Shown: positions 12,017-21,524 of the stretch, one piece after another
How the letters are laid out: each line of letters opens with the position of its first letter
How positions within the stretch are numbered: position 1 is the stretch's first letter
DNA from: Anaeramoeba flamelloides
Lineage: Eukaryota > Metamonada > Anaeramoebidae
DNA: 64,000 nt
Assembly: GCA_027625915.1 (NCBI GenBank)
Contig: JANTQA010000026.1
Span: 2,294,001-2,358,000 of the forward strand
Direction of reading: 5' to 3'
The notes under the pieces: generated by a model
Told to the model about the DNA's origin: nothing
What the model saw: only the letters and a program-made list of their open reading frames with translations
The model's database searches: none
Program-made: the position numbers and the translations under genes

Positions 12017-12497
12017 CTGTAGTCAAAATAAAGCGTGCAAAAAAATATAAAGCGTGTTTCAAAATAAAATGCATGTTTTTTTGTTATAGAAAACCTATAC
12101 ATTAACCAATCAAAGAAACCAATAATAAACCCGAAAAAAATATGGTATTGGTTTCTTAAAGTTCTATTATTTAAAAAGAAATTCTAAAAATAAAGGATCA
12201 AATTGAAAAATTTATCTCAAAAAATAGAGTTAATTTTTCAGATTGAAAATTTTAATAATAAAAAAAACAAAAAATTTTAAAAAAATTGAGAATATTATGG
12301 AAAATTTTCAACTATTTGTATTAATAATTTAAATTTTACTGAAAATATCAAGTACTTTACTTTCAAAATTGATTTGGGCTCAGGTATACTATTTGGTAGT
12401 AGATTGGATGTTGCCTTGGTACAAGAATAAAAAAAATCACGGATTATATTTTGAAACACGGATTATAGTCGTTGTGCACGCATTATTTTGATCACTG
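12017..12497. mobile_element. MITE, family E
   Basis: An inverted-repeat element of about 480 bp. The left end (CTGTAGTCAAAATAAAGCGT…) pairs with the right end, whose complement reads CAGTGATCAAAATAATGCGT. The similarity runs about 55 bp into a TTCAAAATA block on each side. A solo end lies at 8256-8318. A TA precedes the left end; the right flank is AA, so the duplication is eroded or the boundary is off by a base or two. It is non-coding. Confidence 0.65.
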
Positions 12498-12923
12498 AAA
12501 AAATGAATTTTAAAATTATACCCAACTTGAAGCAAATTCTAATTTTATTTTAAAACACAAAAAGTAAATGTACCTCATACCAAGACATCATTCATTTTCT
12601 AGATCAAGTTTAGAATTGAGAATGGTATTTTTTCAAAATAATTTTGTTGAGAAGAATTAACAATAATTACTGGTATTTGACGAATAAATGGGAAAATTTT
12701 TTACTTAATTTTCAATCTCCATTTTCATTTATCATCACAAAATACAACCTTCTTCTTTGAGAACTCAAAATAGTTTAGTAATAATATAGAAAAGGACGAG
12801 AAAATATTAACCCATTTAGAATTCAATACCTGTAGGGGTATTTGAATAATCAAATTTAACAAATTTCACTTCATTTCCAATTTAAAAAATGTCAATTTAA
12901 ATTCTTCTTCTTAATTAGCTCAG

Positions 12924-13352
12924 AATAAACTTTACCATTTTGGAAAAAAAGTTCAACACGGTTTTTCATTGGGAACCTTACGAGAAAATGAAAAGTAAAA
13001 TCAATTAAAAGAAGAAACCAATGTTCTTCAAATAATAATCCATTATATTATTTTCAATGAATCCAATAAATACAATTTAAATCTACTGATTTATTGAAAT
13101 TGAAAGTGTGGTTTTGGAGATCTCAAAAATAGTCAATTTTTTTCAATAAATTTTTAATAAAAAGAGATCAACCAAAGAAAAACCCATACCAAAATATAGC
13201 ATTAAAAAAACTGTTATTATTCTGAATACTTCATTTTGTCTTTAATTATTTATTTATTCTTTTTTTCATTGATTTTACTTTTCATTTTCAGTAAGGTTCC
13301 CAATTAAAAACTGTGTTTCACTTTTTTTCCACAATGGTAATTTAAAATATTT
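12924..13352. mobile_element. MITE, family F
   Basis: Long inverted repeats enclose about 250 bp of AT-rich core. The left arm contains ACCATTTTGG, then TTCAACACGGTTTTTCATTG, then GGGAACCTTACG; the right arm is its complement with scattered changes. The block ATTGGGAAC-TTAC-GAAAATGA is shared with family A (44972 and 55501), so F looks like an older relative. Ends are defined only to within several bases. Confidence 0.55.
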
Positions 13353-13714
13353 ACAAGAAAAAAGTCCAAAACAAATCAACAGAGATCACAAATCTTAAAA
13401 TCTATTACTTAAAATATTCTATTTTCTAAATAAAAAGGAAAGAAAAGGCAGTGAAAATTTTCCCTCATTTATTATAAAAATACCATTAAAGCAAAAGATC
13501 TTTTGTTACAAAACAAATTTTCATTTTTTATAAAATCTGAAATTTATCTGAAAAGACAAATTTGTTATTTTTGATAACAACTCAATCTTTTGTTCCTACA
13601 AAATCTACAATAGATAATAATAATTTTGTATTAAGGTTCTTTTAGGGATTAGGTTCCTTGATATGGTAAAAAATGATTATATTTGTTTATCTTTGCATTA
13701 AAAATCTAATTATA

Positions 13715-13855
13715 CAGTCTTTCCAAGTCTACCATAAAATTTTAAATAATACAAAATTTAGTTTTTTATTCTTATTTCACAATTTTTTGAAAATAGAAAA
13801 TAAGAATAGAAAACTAAAATTTGTTTTATTTAAAATTTTATGGTAGTCTTGGAAC

Positions 13856-13858
<3 letters not shown>
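13715..13858. mobile_element. MITE, family D, copy 2 (short)
   Basis: A 144-bp foldback with the same CAGTCTTTCCAAGTCTACC left end as copy 1 and the matching right end. The two arms, which include AAAATAAGAATA, almost meet in the middle. The right end passes directly into a (TA)n tract. This is an internal-deletion form of the 441-bp copy. Confidence 0.7.

Positions 13859-13892
<34 letters not shown>
13859..13892. repeat. (TA)n microsatellite
   Basis: Pure TA run of about 16 units starting at the right end of family D copy 2. An insertion into, or expansion at, the duplicated TA would explain the contact. Confidence 0.9.
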
Positions 13893-13893
<1 letters not shown>

Positions 13894-14192
13894 AAATAAC
13901 AGATCAAAATTAAAAAAAATATTTGATTCAAAAAAAAGTAATTAATCAGAATTATCAAATTATTTTGTTTTCATTAATTTATTTCTTTTTATTTTTTCGA
14001 TCCTTTCAAAATTAAAAAGAATTTTCTTGATTTACAGTAACAGTTTCCAATAAAAAAAAAAAAAAGGTTCAATTTAATTAAACTTTATTTATTGTATTTT
14101 ATTTTATTTTATTTTTATATAAGATCAATTTTACCCCGAGGTATCTAGCTAAAAATGAAAAATTCACCTTTTACAAGTACAAACCAAACATA

Positions 14193-14985
14193 AACTATTT
14201 TTCAAAAATTTTAATCCACTTTATAATCGTAATGGGAGTTGTTTTGAGGGTTTATTACAATATTCTTTACAAAAAATATTTTCAAATTTTTGGATCAGAA
14301 TCATTTTTTCTAATTTTGCAAATTTTAGTTTTGTTTTTCAAATTTTTGTTTTTCTTTTGTTTTGAAAAATTTTTTATTTTCTTTTTTTTTCTTTTGTTTT
14401 CTTTTCTTTTTTTTTTTGTAAAATGATCATGTAGGAAAAAAAAAAGATCTTCAGAAAGACAAATAATCACTAAGAAAATTGTGATTATATAGCGTCTTTT
14501 AAAATGAATTTACAGTCAGTTTCACTTTTACGGCACAAACTTTCAACGAAATTTAAGGCACAAAAAAATCTCAAATTAAGGCACAAAATTTGGAATTTTT
14601 TTTTTTACAATTTATTTTTACTAGAATTTGAATTTTGTTCTTTAATTTGAGATTTTTTTATGCCTTAAATCTCGTTGAAAGTTTGTGCCTTAAAAGTGAA
14701 ACTGACTGTAATTATTCATAAAAAAAATATTCTTAACCACTTTTTCAGTGAAAGTTCATTAATAAAAAATCCATAATGCTTATTTCAAAAATTGTGACTC
14801 ACTTTTTTTTAGTTTTTGCTTTTATTTTTTTTTAATTTTTAATATATCAGGCTTTTATAGATTTAGAATGACTTAAAAGTTAATTAAAAATCAGATTTAG
14901 TTATTAATTGTTCTTGAACACTAAAGGATATATATTTTTTTTCAATTTATTATTTCAGGCGAGTCATAATTTTTGAAAAAGAGTT
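14193..14985. mobile_element. MITE, family G, copy 1 (carries a nested MITE)
   Basis: TA-flanked element (14191-14192 and 14986-14987). The left end is AACTATTTTTCAAAAATT; the right end is the complement of AACTCTTTTTCAAAAATTAT. It matches 20545-21186 throughout, and more weakly 31785-32130 and 39400-39978. It carries a long pyrimidine-rich interior (about 14310-14420) and no gene. It is longer than copy 2 because a 196-bp family H element sits inside it at 14513-14708. Confidence 0.75.
14513..14708. mobile_element. MITE, family H (nested foldback, TA duplication visible)
   Basis: A 196-bp element that begins CAGTCAGTTTCACTTTTA and ends with the complement. Arms of about 85 bp pair along most of the length and include GGCACAAACTTTCAACG. 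TA lies at 14511-14512 and again at 14709-14710. The paralogous copy at 20545-21186 reads straight through the site with a single TA (20906-20907) between identical flanks GAATT and ATTATTCATAAAA. This is direct evidence for insertion with duplication of TA, the hallmark of Tc1/mariner transposition. Confidence 0.85.
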
Positions 14986-16783
14986 TATGTTGTTTAAAAA
15001 TAAAAGTAATAATAATCTTCGGATTAGAGTCGATTATCATGAACAAAAATCCTAAAAAAACCATAATTTTCAAAAAAAAAAAAACTGCCCAATACTTTTT
15101 TTGGGATACCCTTCCATGGAATGTTTCTTTCAAAAATTATAAATTACTTTAGGAAATTAAAATTATCTGAGAATTTGATTTTTTAATTGAAATTGTATTC
15201 ATTGTAATAGAAAATATATAGCATAGCATTTTTTTAAGTTAATTTGGATTTTAAAGTCGTTTTTTCTTTTCAAATTGACTTTTGAAAAAAAAATAAAAAA
15301 GAAAAGAAAAAATAAAATCGAAAAGAAAAAAATTAATAAAAAAACAAAGAAGAAAAATACAAATAAAAAATTTACAATTTCAGTTTGAGAAGAATAATGA
15401 ATTAAACCTATAGAATATGTTCTATTTCTTTATTAAAAGCCCTCCTCATTTGACTGAAAAAGAGTTTATTTTTAAATTTTTCATTAATTATTATTTAATT
15501 TGTATTTATTTAATTTTTTTTTTGATCATAAATAAAATATTTTTGAGTAAATTTTAGAAATTTATTCAACAAATAATACCATTTTCTCCATTTTTCCGCA
15601 AATATTTATATCTATATCTAACTATAATCTGAAAAATATTCATTACACATTTTAATTAAAATTACTTTTCCTTAAATTGTAACTATATAATTAAATAACA
15701 AATCATATTATTTCATTTGTTCAAAACAAGCTTTTTATAGTCCTTCATTTTGGTTCTCCTTCCATACACAAAATAAAGATATTAACAAGTTTTAAGATGA
15801 TATCGGCTGTATTTCTTCCAATTCTCATAATATTATCTTATATCATTTCAGACAATATCATTTTTTTCCCTTTCTTCTCGACCAAACTGTTATCATAATA
15901 AAACGAAATTTCAAAATCAAAATAATTATCACATTTTTCTGATGGTTATAAAAATGATTTTTTTATCAGAGTAAATTATGATTTTTTTTTTTTTTTTCAA
16001 TATCAGCTTTTTATTTCACAGATTCAACTTTTTAAAAAGTTATATTAACACTGATATATGTGATAAAAAAAAATCTGAACATTTAGACCACAATTTTATT
16101 GAAAATATGAAAATCTTCAAAGTTTTATCCTTTTTGTATGAAAAAGTCCGGGAATTAGACAAAAACTTATGATCAGAATTTGATAATAATAAAAAACTCC
16201 AATAATATTTGAATAACTTAAAAAGTGAAGGAATTCAATCAAAAGACATTTTTTTCCCTTTAATAGTCTTCTTTAAAATTATCTAATTGAAACTTCTCAA
16301 GATAAAATAATTATCTAAATACCAAAAAGTGATTTAATAATGTAAAAAGTCTTATTCTTATACTTTCTTTTTTGGAAATTCAACATATTGATTACATTCA
16401 TGAATTAGACTATTTTGTGTTCAAAAATTGACTAGTAATTAACTTCAGCTAATAAAATTAAAATTACACCAAATTTTGAAAACTCTTTAAATTCCAACGA
16501 AGAAGAATTAGAATTCTCTCTTTTAAAAGTTATCAAAAAAAAAAAGTTACTTTTTTATTAAAAAAATTCCTTTTTAGTGTTATTTTTTATCTGGTGTAAA
16601 AAACCCTGATAATTATTATTCTTTATTTTGAATAAAACAATCCTTTTAAATAATTAAAAATTAAACTTTATAAATAAAATAAAAAAAAATTATGTATGAA
16701 AGTTTATCATTTATTAAATATATAAAAAATTAATCAACAAATATTTAACACATTAATTATTAATTGAATTTTAATTCTTTTAA
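14986..16783. other. Intergenic, no gene seen
   Basis: AT-rich sequence downstream of the PIAS gene. A plus-strand frame at 15978-16172 is rich in charged residues in its second half but matches nothing I know. No inverted-repeat ends were found. Confidence 0.5.
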
Positions 16784-18352
16784 TTAATCAATATAATAAA
16801 TTTTTTGATTTTGATTTTCATTAGTTTTCTTTAAAGGATCCCATTCCCCATTAGAATAAATGGTCACATATTCAGAATTTTTATTATTTTTTTTCAGAAT
16901 ACTTAAGATATACCCGTCAATTGAAAGATGCTCAGAAGGAATGAATTGTGAGCAACAGGGGCAATTCCAATTCCCATAATCGAAGGCCAATTTTAAATAG
17001 GATTTCAAATCGAAGCATTGAAGATGTTTACAATCTTTCCCCCTTGCAGGAAATTCCATAAAATCCATGCTTATTGGGCACTTTAATGAACACACGTCTT
17101 GTTGTACATTATAAAAAAATTGGCTTGATCGAAAGATAATTTTGGAAATTTTCGTAAATGATTCCTTTTGATCATTAAAGATTGATGGTATTAGTGTTTT
17201 TAAATATAATTCAAAATTTGTTGCCTTCATATTTTGTAATACAACAATCAGATTTGAATTATCAAACCATCCTTCAATTGTAAGGTAATATTTTCTTTTT
17301 TTTGCATATTTTGGCAATTTATTGATGTTTATTGGAAATAAATGAGGAAGGTTCGCACCTTTATTTTGCTCAAATTCTATTCTTTCGTTTTTTTTTCCTG
17401 ATTTGTGATTGTTCTTCTTTTTATTCTTTTTATTAAAATTTGAAGAGTGTTTGTGTGAATTATTTTTTTTGTTAAATGAAAGATTATCTTGATCCTTATT
17501 TAATTTGAAAGATAAATTTCTCAAAGACCCATTCGCATTAAGATTTGTTTCTTCTAAAACTATTCTTTCGTTGCAATCAAGTACTTTTTCTTTTTCTTCC
17601 AGTTTTTCTTCTTTTTCTTCCTTTTTTTCTTGTTCTTCTTGTTCTTCCATTTCTTCATGAATTTGAAAATCCATTAGTTCAGGATCGTCTTCATATCCAG
17701 AACCAAATTCGTTCTCTGTTTCAATTTCAATTTCAGAATTCCCTTTCTTATTATTGTTTGCCTTGTTTCCATTTTTATTTTTTTTTTGATTGGGAAGGTA
17801 ACTAAGATTTTTATTGTTAAAAGAAAATGGATAAATTTGTTGACCACAAAGATTGAAAATCAAATCGTTTGGCCAACTATAAATTTCTTTGTTGGAAGAT
17901 GTGTCAAATAGCCTAATACAAAAAACCATGCCATCCCCAAAACAAGTTTTTTTTAATTGTATAACTTTTTTTTTAACTAAGCGCTTCTGATAAAAAGGAT
18001 CTTGGATCGTTATTGGCCCAATTAGTGGTGGGCTACAGGGCTTGAAATATTTCTGATCACCAAAAAGAATCTTTTTCGTAAGTGAAAGTGAAATTTGATC
18101 TTCAAAAAGCAATTTGTTGCAGAGCTTTTCTTGTTCTTCTTGTTTTAGAAATTCAGCTTGCTTTTGCAATGAAAAGTTCTCAATTTGAAATTGTTTTGGA
18201 AGTAATTTCTTAGTTGTTAAAAAAGTATCATACAGTTTATTTTTTTTTTCAATCTTTTGAGTGAATGATTTTTGTGAAAGAAATTTCGTGATTGAAATAT
18301 GATCAGAAAATTCTTCTTTTCCTCTTGTTTTTTTATTTGTTGTTTGTAACAT
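16784..18352 (-). CDS. PIAS/Siz-type SP-RING SUMO E3 ligase
   Basis: 522 residues from the ATG at 18350-18352. The frame is open for 38 more codons upstream but has only a TTG there and encodes a Phe-rich string typical of translated AT-rich DNA. The SP-RING lies at about 419-480, with the pattern CSLKC, CKHLQCFD, then a W-x-CPCC pair and the LSIDGYILSIL helix that follows it in PIAS and Siz proteins. Upstream is a PINIT-like domain split in two: residues about 133-178 (GMVFCIRLFD, LIFNLCGQQIYP) and about 339-415 (PININKLP). A low-complexity insert of about 160 residues (Asn/Lys, acidic EEQEEQ and EEKEEK runs) separates them. No SAP domain is visible at the N-terminus. PIAS proteins recruit Ubc9-SUMO and modify nuclear targets, often chromatin factors. 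The protein should act in the nucleus. Identity of the SP-RING is firm; the particular paralogue is not. Confidence 0.85.
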   Translation of the reverse strand: MLQTTNKKTRGKEEFSDHISITKFLSQKSFTQKIEKKNKLYDTFLTTKKLLPKQFQIENFSLQKQAEFLKQEEQEKLCNKLLFEDQISLSLTKKILFGDQKYFKPCSPPLIGPITIQDPFYQKRLVKKKVIQLKKTCFGDGMVFCIRLFDTSSNKEIYSWPNDLIFNLCGQQIYPFSFNNKNLSYLPNQKKNKNGNKANNNKKGNSEIEIETENEFGSGYEDDPELMDFQIHEEMEEQEEQEKKEEKEEKLEEKEKVLDCNERIVLEETNLNANGSLRNLSFKLNKDQDNLSFNKKNNSHKHSSNFNKKNKKKNNHKSGKKNERIEFEQNKGANLPHLFPININKLPKYAKKRKYYLTIEGWFDNSNLIVVLQNMKATNFELYLKTLIPSIFNDQKESFTKISKIIFRSSQFFYNVQQDVCSLKCPISMDFMEFPARGKDCKHLQCFDLKSYLKLAFDYGNWNCPCCSQFIPSEHLSIDGYILSILKKNNKNSEYVTIYSNGEWDPLKKTNENQNQKIYYID

Positions 18353-20544
18353 TTGTTCTTTTTTTTTATTATTAGTTTTTTTGTTGATTTTTTTTCTCAC
18401 CAGTATTTTTCTCAACAAATAAAAAAAGAAAAAAATAAAAATAAAGTAAAAAAAATAACATTTCAAAATCTATCAAGAATTTATACTTGTTTATTATTTT
18501 CTTAAATATACAAATATTTCATGAATTTTTATATTTTTGAATCTGTTCTGAAGTCGTTAGATAGTAAATATATTTTTAGAATCTTTTTTGTTGGCTGAAT
18601 TTTTTTTAATCTTTTTTCCAAAAATATAATAGTTGAAAAATAAAGAGACAAAATCTTATGTAATTCCAAATGGAAGAAAAAATTAACCTTTTTCAAAAGC
18701 CAAAAATTATTTCAGTGTATAAATTGATTTTCTTGAAAGAAGAAATTGAAATTTTGATTGTAAAGCCACTTGAAGAGACAAGATCTATTATTTTTTTTTT
18801 GACCAATTTCTAAATAGGATTCCTAAAATAGAAACATACATAGTATTGAGAATAAACAGTGTTTTTTAAATTAAAGTAATTTGCAAAAAATTTTAACAAT
18901 ATCTATTAAATTTATGTAAAAAAAATTTAATAGAGATTATTCACTTCAGGAACGAACTGTTGTTTGGGAAATTATTTTGTGTGTATAAATGGATCGGAAG
19001 TATTTTTGTAGAGTTTATTTAAACTTCCTACAATACTCAATCTTTCTACCCAATCATTTAATTAATATCTTCCTCAATTTTTTAACAACACACCATTTGA
19101 TTTAATTGTTAAAATTATAGAAAATTGGATAAGAACCAAATTTTTACAAAAATAATTAATGAAGTTATCCAATATCAGATATATTAAGTTATATATATAT
19201 CTGAAAAACAAGGCAACATTTTTTATATTTATTATTAATATTATTGCCCTAGAAATATAAAGAATATCTTAAATGATATATATCTTAAAAATCTAGCTTC
19301 TTTTTTTATATTTTTTTATTTAATATTTATTCCCTTTAATAAAGTAAAAAAAAACAATTTTTTGATTTTTTCATTTTGGACTCTGAAAAAATAAGATTAT
19401 GTGTCGAGTCATTACGGTAAAAATATTTTGTTCTAAATCTTAAACAAAATTATGTATTTTTAAGGGTACCTAATACCTATTATTAATGAAAAATCAACCA
19501 ATGATATAGAATTGATCTCTAAAAATCAACAATGTAAAACAAATAACTTTTTAGAAAAAAGTCCTAAAGATCAACACTAAAATTCCTATTTGAATTAAAA
19601 TTAAGTTAATTAGTATATTGGTTTTGAAGTGTCTTACCATCGGCAATATTTACCATCTCAATTTTTTTTTTCATTTCTTTCATTTTTCAAATTAGTTATT
19701 TTTATCTCAAAAGAATTTTTTGAAAATCCGAACTTTGTCAAATATGGAAGGTTAGAAACACTACAAATTTAATTAAATCGAAATAAATTGATTGAGTACT
19801 TTTTGAAAAGAATTTGTTTTTAATTGAAAAAAATTGTAAATAATGTTTTATTTGCTTTTAAACCCGTTTATTTCTATATAAAACATTTTATTGAACGAAA
19901 TACTTGTGATAATAGAATATCTCCTTGATATATACACCTCCCTTAACAAAGAAGTATTGTAAAATGAAATTTTAGTTATATTTTTGAAATGAATTTATTA
20001 ACATAAATTGTCATAAATCAGTAACTAAACGAGTTAATTTATTCAAAAAAATTAAACATATACAGAAAATAACATATGTTGGGTTTTATTTGCGAAATTT
20101 ATTATATTTCTATAAATAATTCAAAACGATAAACTTTATTGAATATTTTTTTTTCTGAAAACCAAATTATAAAATGTTAATAATATCCCAATTAGATTCA
20201 AAGGGTTTATAATTCAATTTTCAAAGAAATATAGTCAAATTGTGGAATAAAATCATTTATCCTTAATTGGATGCACTGGATTCTTCCTTCATTTTATGAA
20301 TTTATAAAAGATTTCTTCCTTTTGAAAAATCGATTTTTTTTTTAATTTTAGCAAAGTTAGAAATTGAATAAATAAATATTATTTTTATTAATTCAATAAA
20401 AAATTCGTTTTACTTGATCAACTGTATCTTTTTATTGATTTCTGGCTTCCTTTATTATATTCTGTTTCAATTATTTTAATTCCATATATTTTATCAAAAT
20501 TTTGAGACAATTTTATTTCAATACATTTTAATTTTTTTTTTCTA
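18353..20544. other. Intergenic upstream of the PIAS gene
   Basis: AT-rich with no recognised gene. A 48-codon plus frame at 18670-18816 starts with ATG and is less AT-biased than its surroundings, but no splice partner or family was found. Promoter elements could not be identified. Confidence 0.5.
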
Positions 20545-21186
20545 AACTATTTTTCAAAAATTTTGGCTCACTTTATAATGTTTATAGAAGCTGTTTGGAG
20601 TGTTTATTCCAATATTATTATGAAAAAAATAGTTTCAAATTTTATGGATCAGAATTATTTTTTCTAATTTTCCAATTTTAGTCTTGATTTTTCAAATTTT
20701 TCTTTTTCTTTTTTTTTTTTTTAATTTTCCAATTTTTTTTTTTTAGTTTTTCGAATTTTTGTTTTGCTTTTTCTTTTTTTTTTTCATTTTTTTTTCGTTT
20801 TTTTTATTTTTTTTAAAAAAGATCATGTGGAAAAAAAAAAGATTGTTGAAAAGACAAATAATCACTATGAAAATTGTGACTATGTAATGTCTTTGAAAAT
20901 GAATTTAATTATTCATAAAAAATCTTGTTGTTCAACTTTTTTACAGTGAAAGGTCAGTTAAACAAAATCTGTAATGCTCATTTCAAAAATTGTAACTCAC
21001 TTTTTTTTATTTTTTGGTTTTATTTTTTTTTTAATTTTTAATATATCAGGCTTTTATATATTTAGAATGACTTAAAAGTTGAAATACAAATCAGATTTAG
21101 TTATTAATTGTTTTTGAATACGAAAGGATAATATTTTTTTTTTCAATTTTATATCTCAGGTGAGTCACAATATTTGAAAAAGAGTT
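20545..21186. mobile_element. MITE, family G, copy 2 (uninterrupted site)
   Basis: TA-flanked (20543-20544 and 21187-21188). The left end is AACTATTTTTCAAAAATTTT and the right end the complement of AACTCTTTTTCAAATATTG. It is similar over its whole length to 14193-14985 but lacks the family H insertion, and so preserves the pre-insertion sequence. It lies just downstream of HIRA. Confidence 0.75.
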
Positions 21187-21420
21187 TACTTCTGAATTAT
21201 TGCTAGTAGTTCAAAATATTGATACATTTAATTTTATTTCTTTTCATATAAACTGAGGCTGTAACTAAATCATATTATATGTTATAGTTTTATATTATTA
21301 GGGAAATTAAATTCTGAATTCTAAAAAAAAAAAATTTCAAATAATATTCTCCATGAAATAAGTAAGAAAGAAAAAAAAAAATAAACAAGAAAGAAAAAAA
21401 TATTGAAATATATGAAATTT

Positions 21421-21438
21421 TATTGATTACATATACAT

Positions 21439-21471
<33 letters not shown>
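21421..21471. repeat. (TA)n-type microsatellite downstream of HIRA
   Basis: A degenerate TACATA run passes into pure TA. Unlike five other TA tracts here, no element end adjoins it. Confidence 0.8.
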
Positions 21472-21477
<6 letters not shown>

Positions 21478-21524
21478 TTTATTTAAAAAAAAAATTAAAA
21501 AAATAAAAATAAAAAAAAAAAAGG

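Noticed and set aside
14232-14470. Overlapping hydrophobic (plus) and Lys-rich (minus) frames
   Set aside because: Both lie in the pyrimidine-rich core of family G copy 1 and reflect composition.
15978-16172. 64-codon plus frame with a charged second half
   Set aside because: Begins in a poly-T stretch, has stops just downstream and matches no known family.
18353-18466. N-terminal 38-residue extension of the PIAS frame, resembling a membrane anchor
   Set aside because: It starts with TTG, encodes a Phe-rich string typical of translated AT-rich DNA, and a good in-frame ATG lies at 18352.
18670-18816. 48-codon plus frame with fairly balanced composition
   Set aside because: Too short without a splice partner or homology; could be an exon but cannot be supported.
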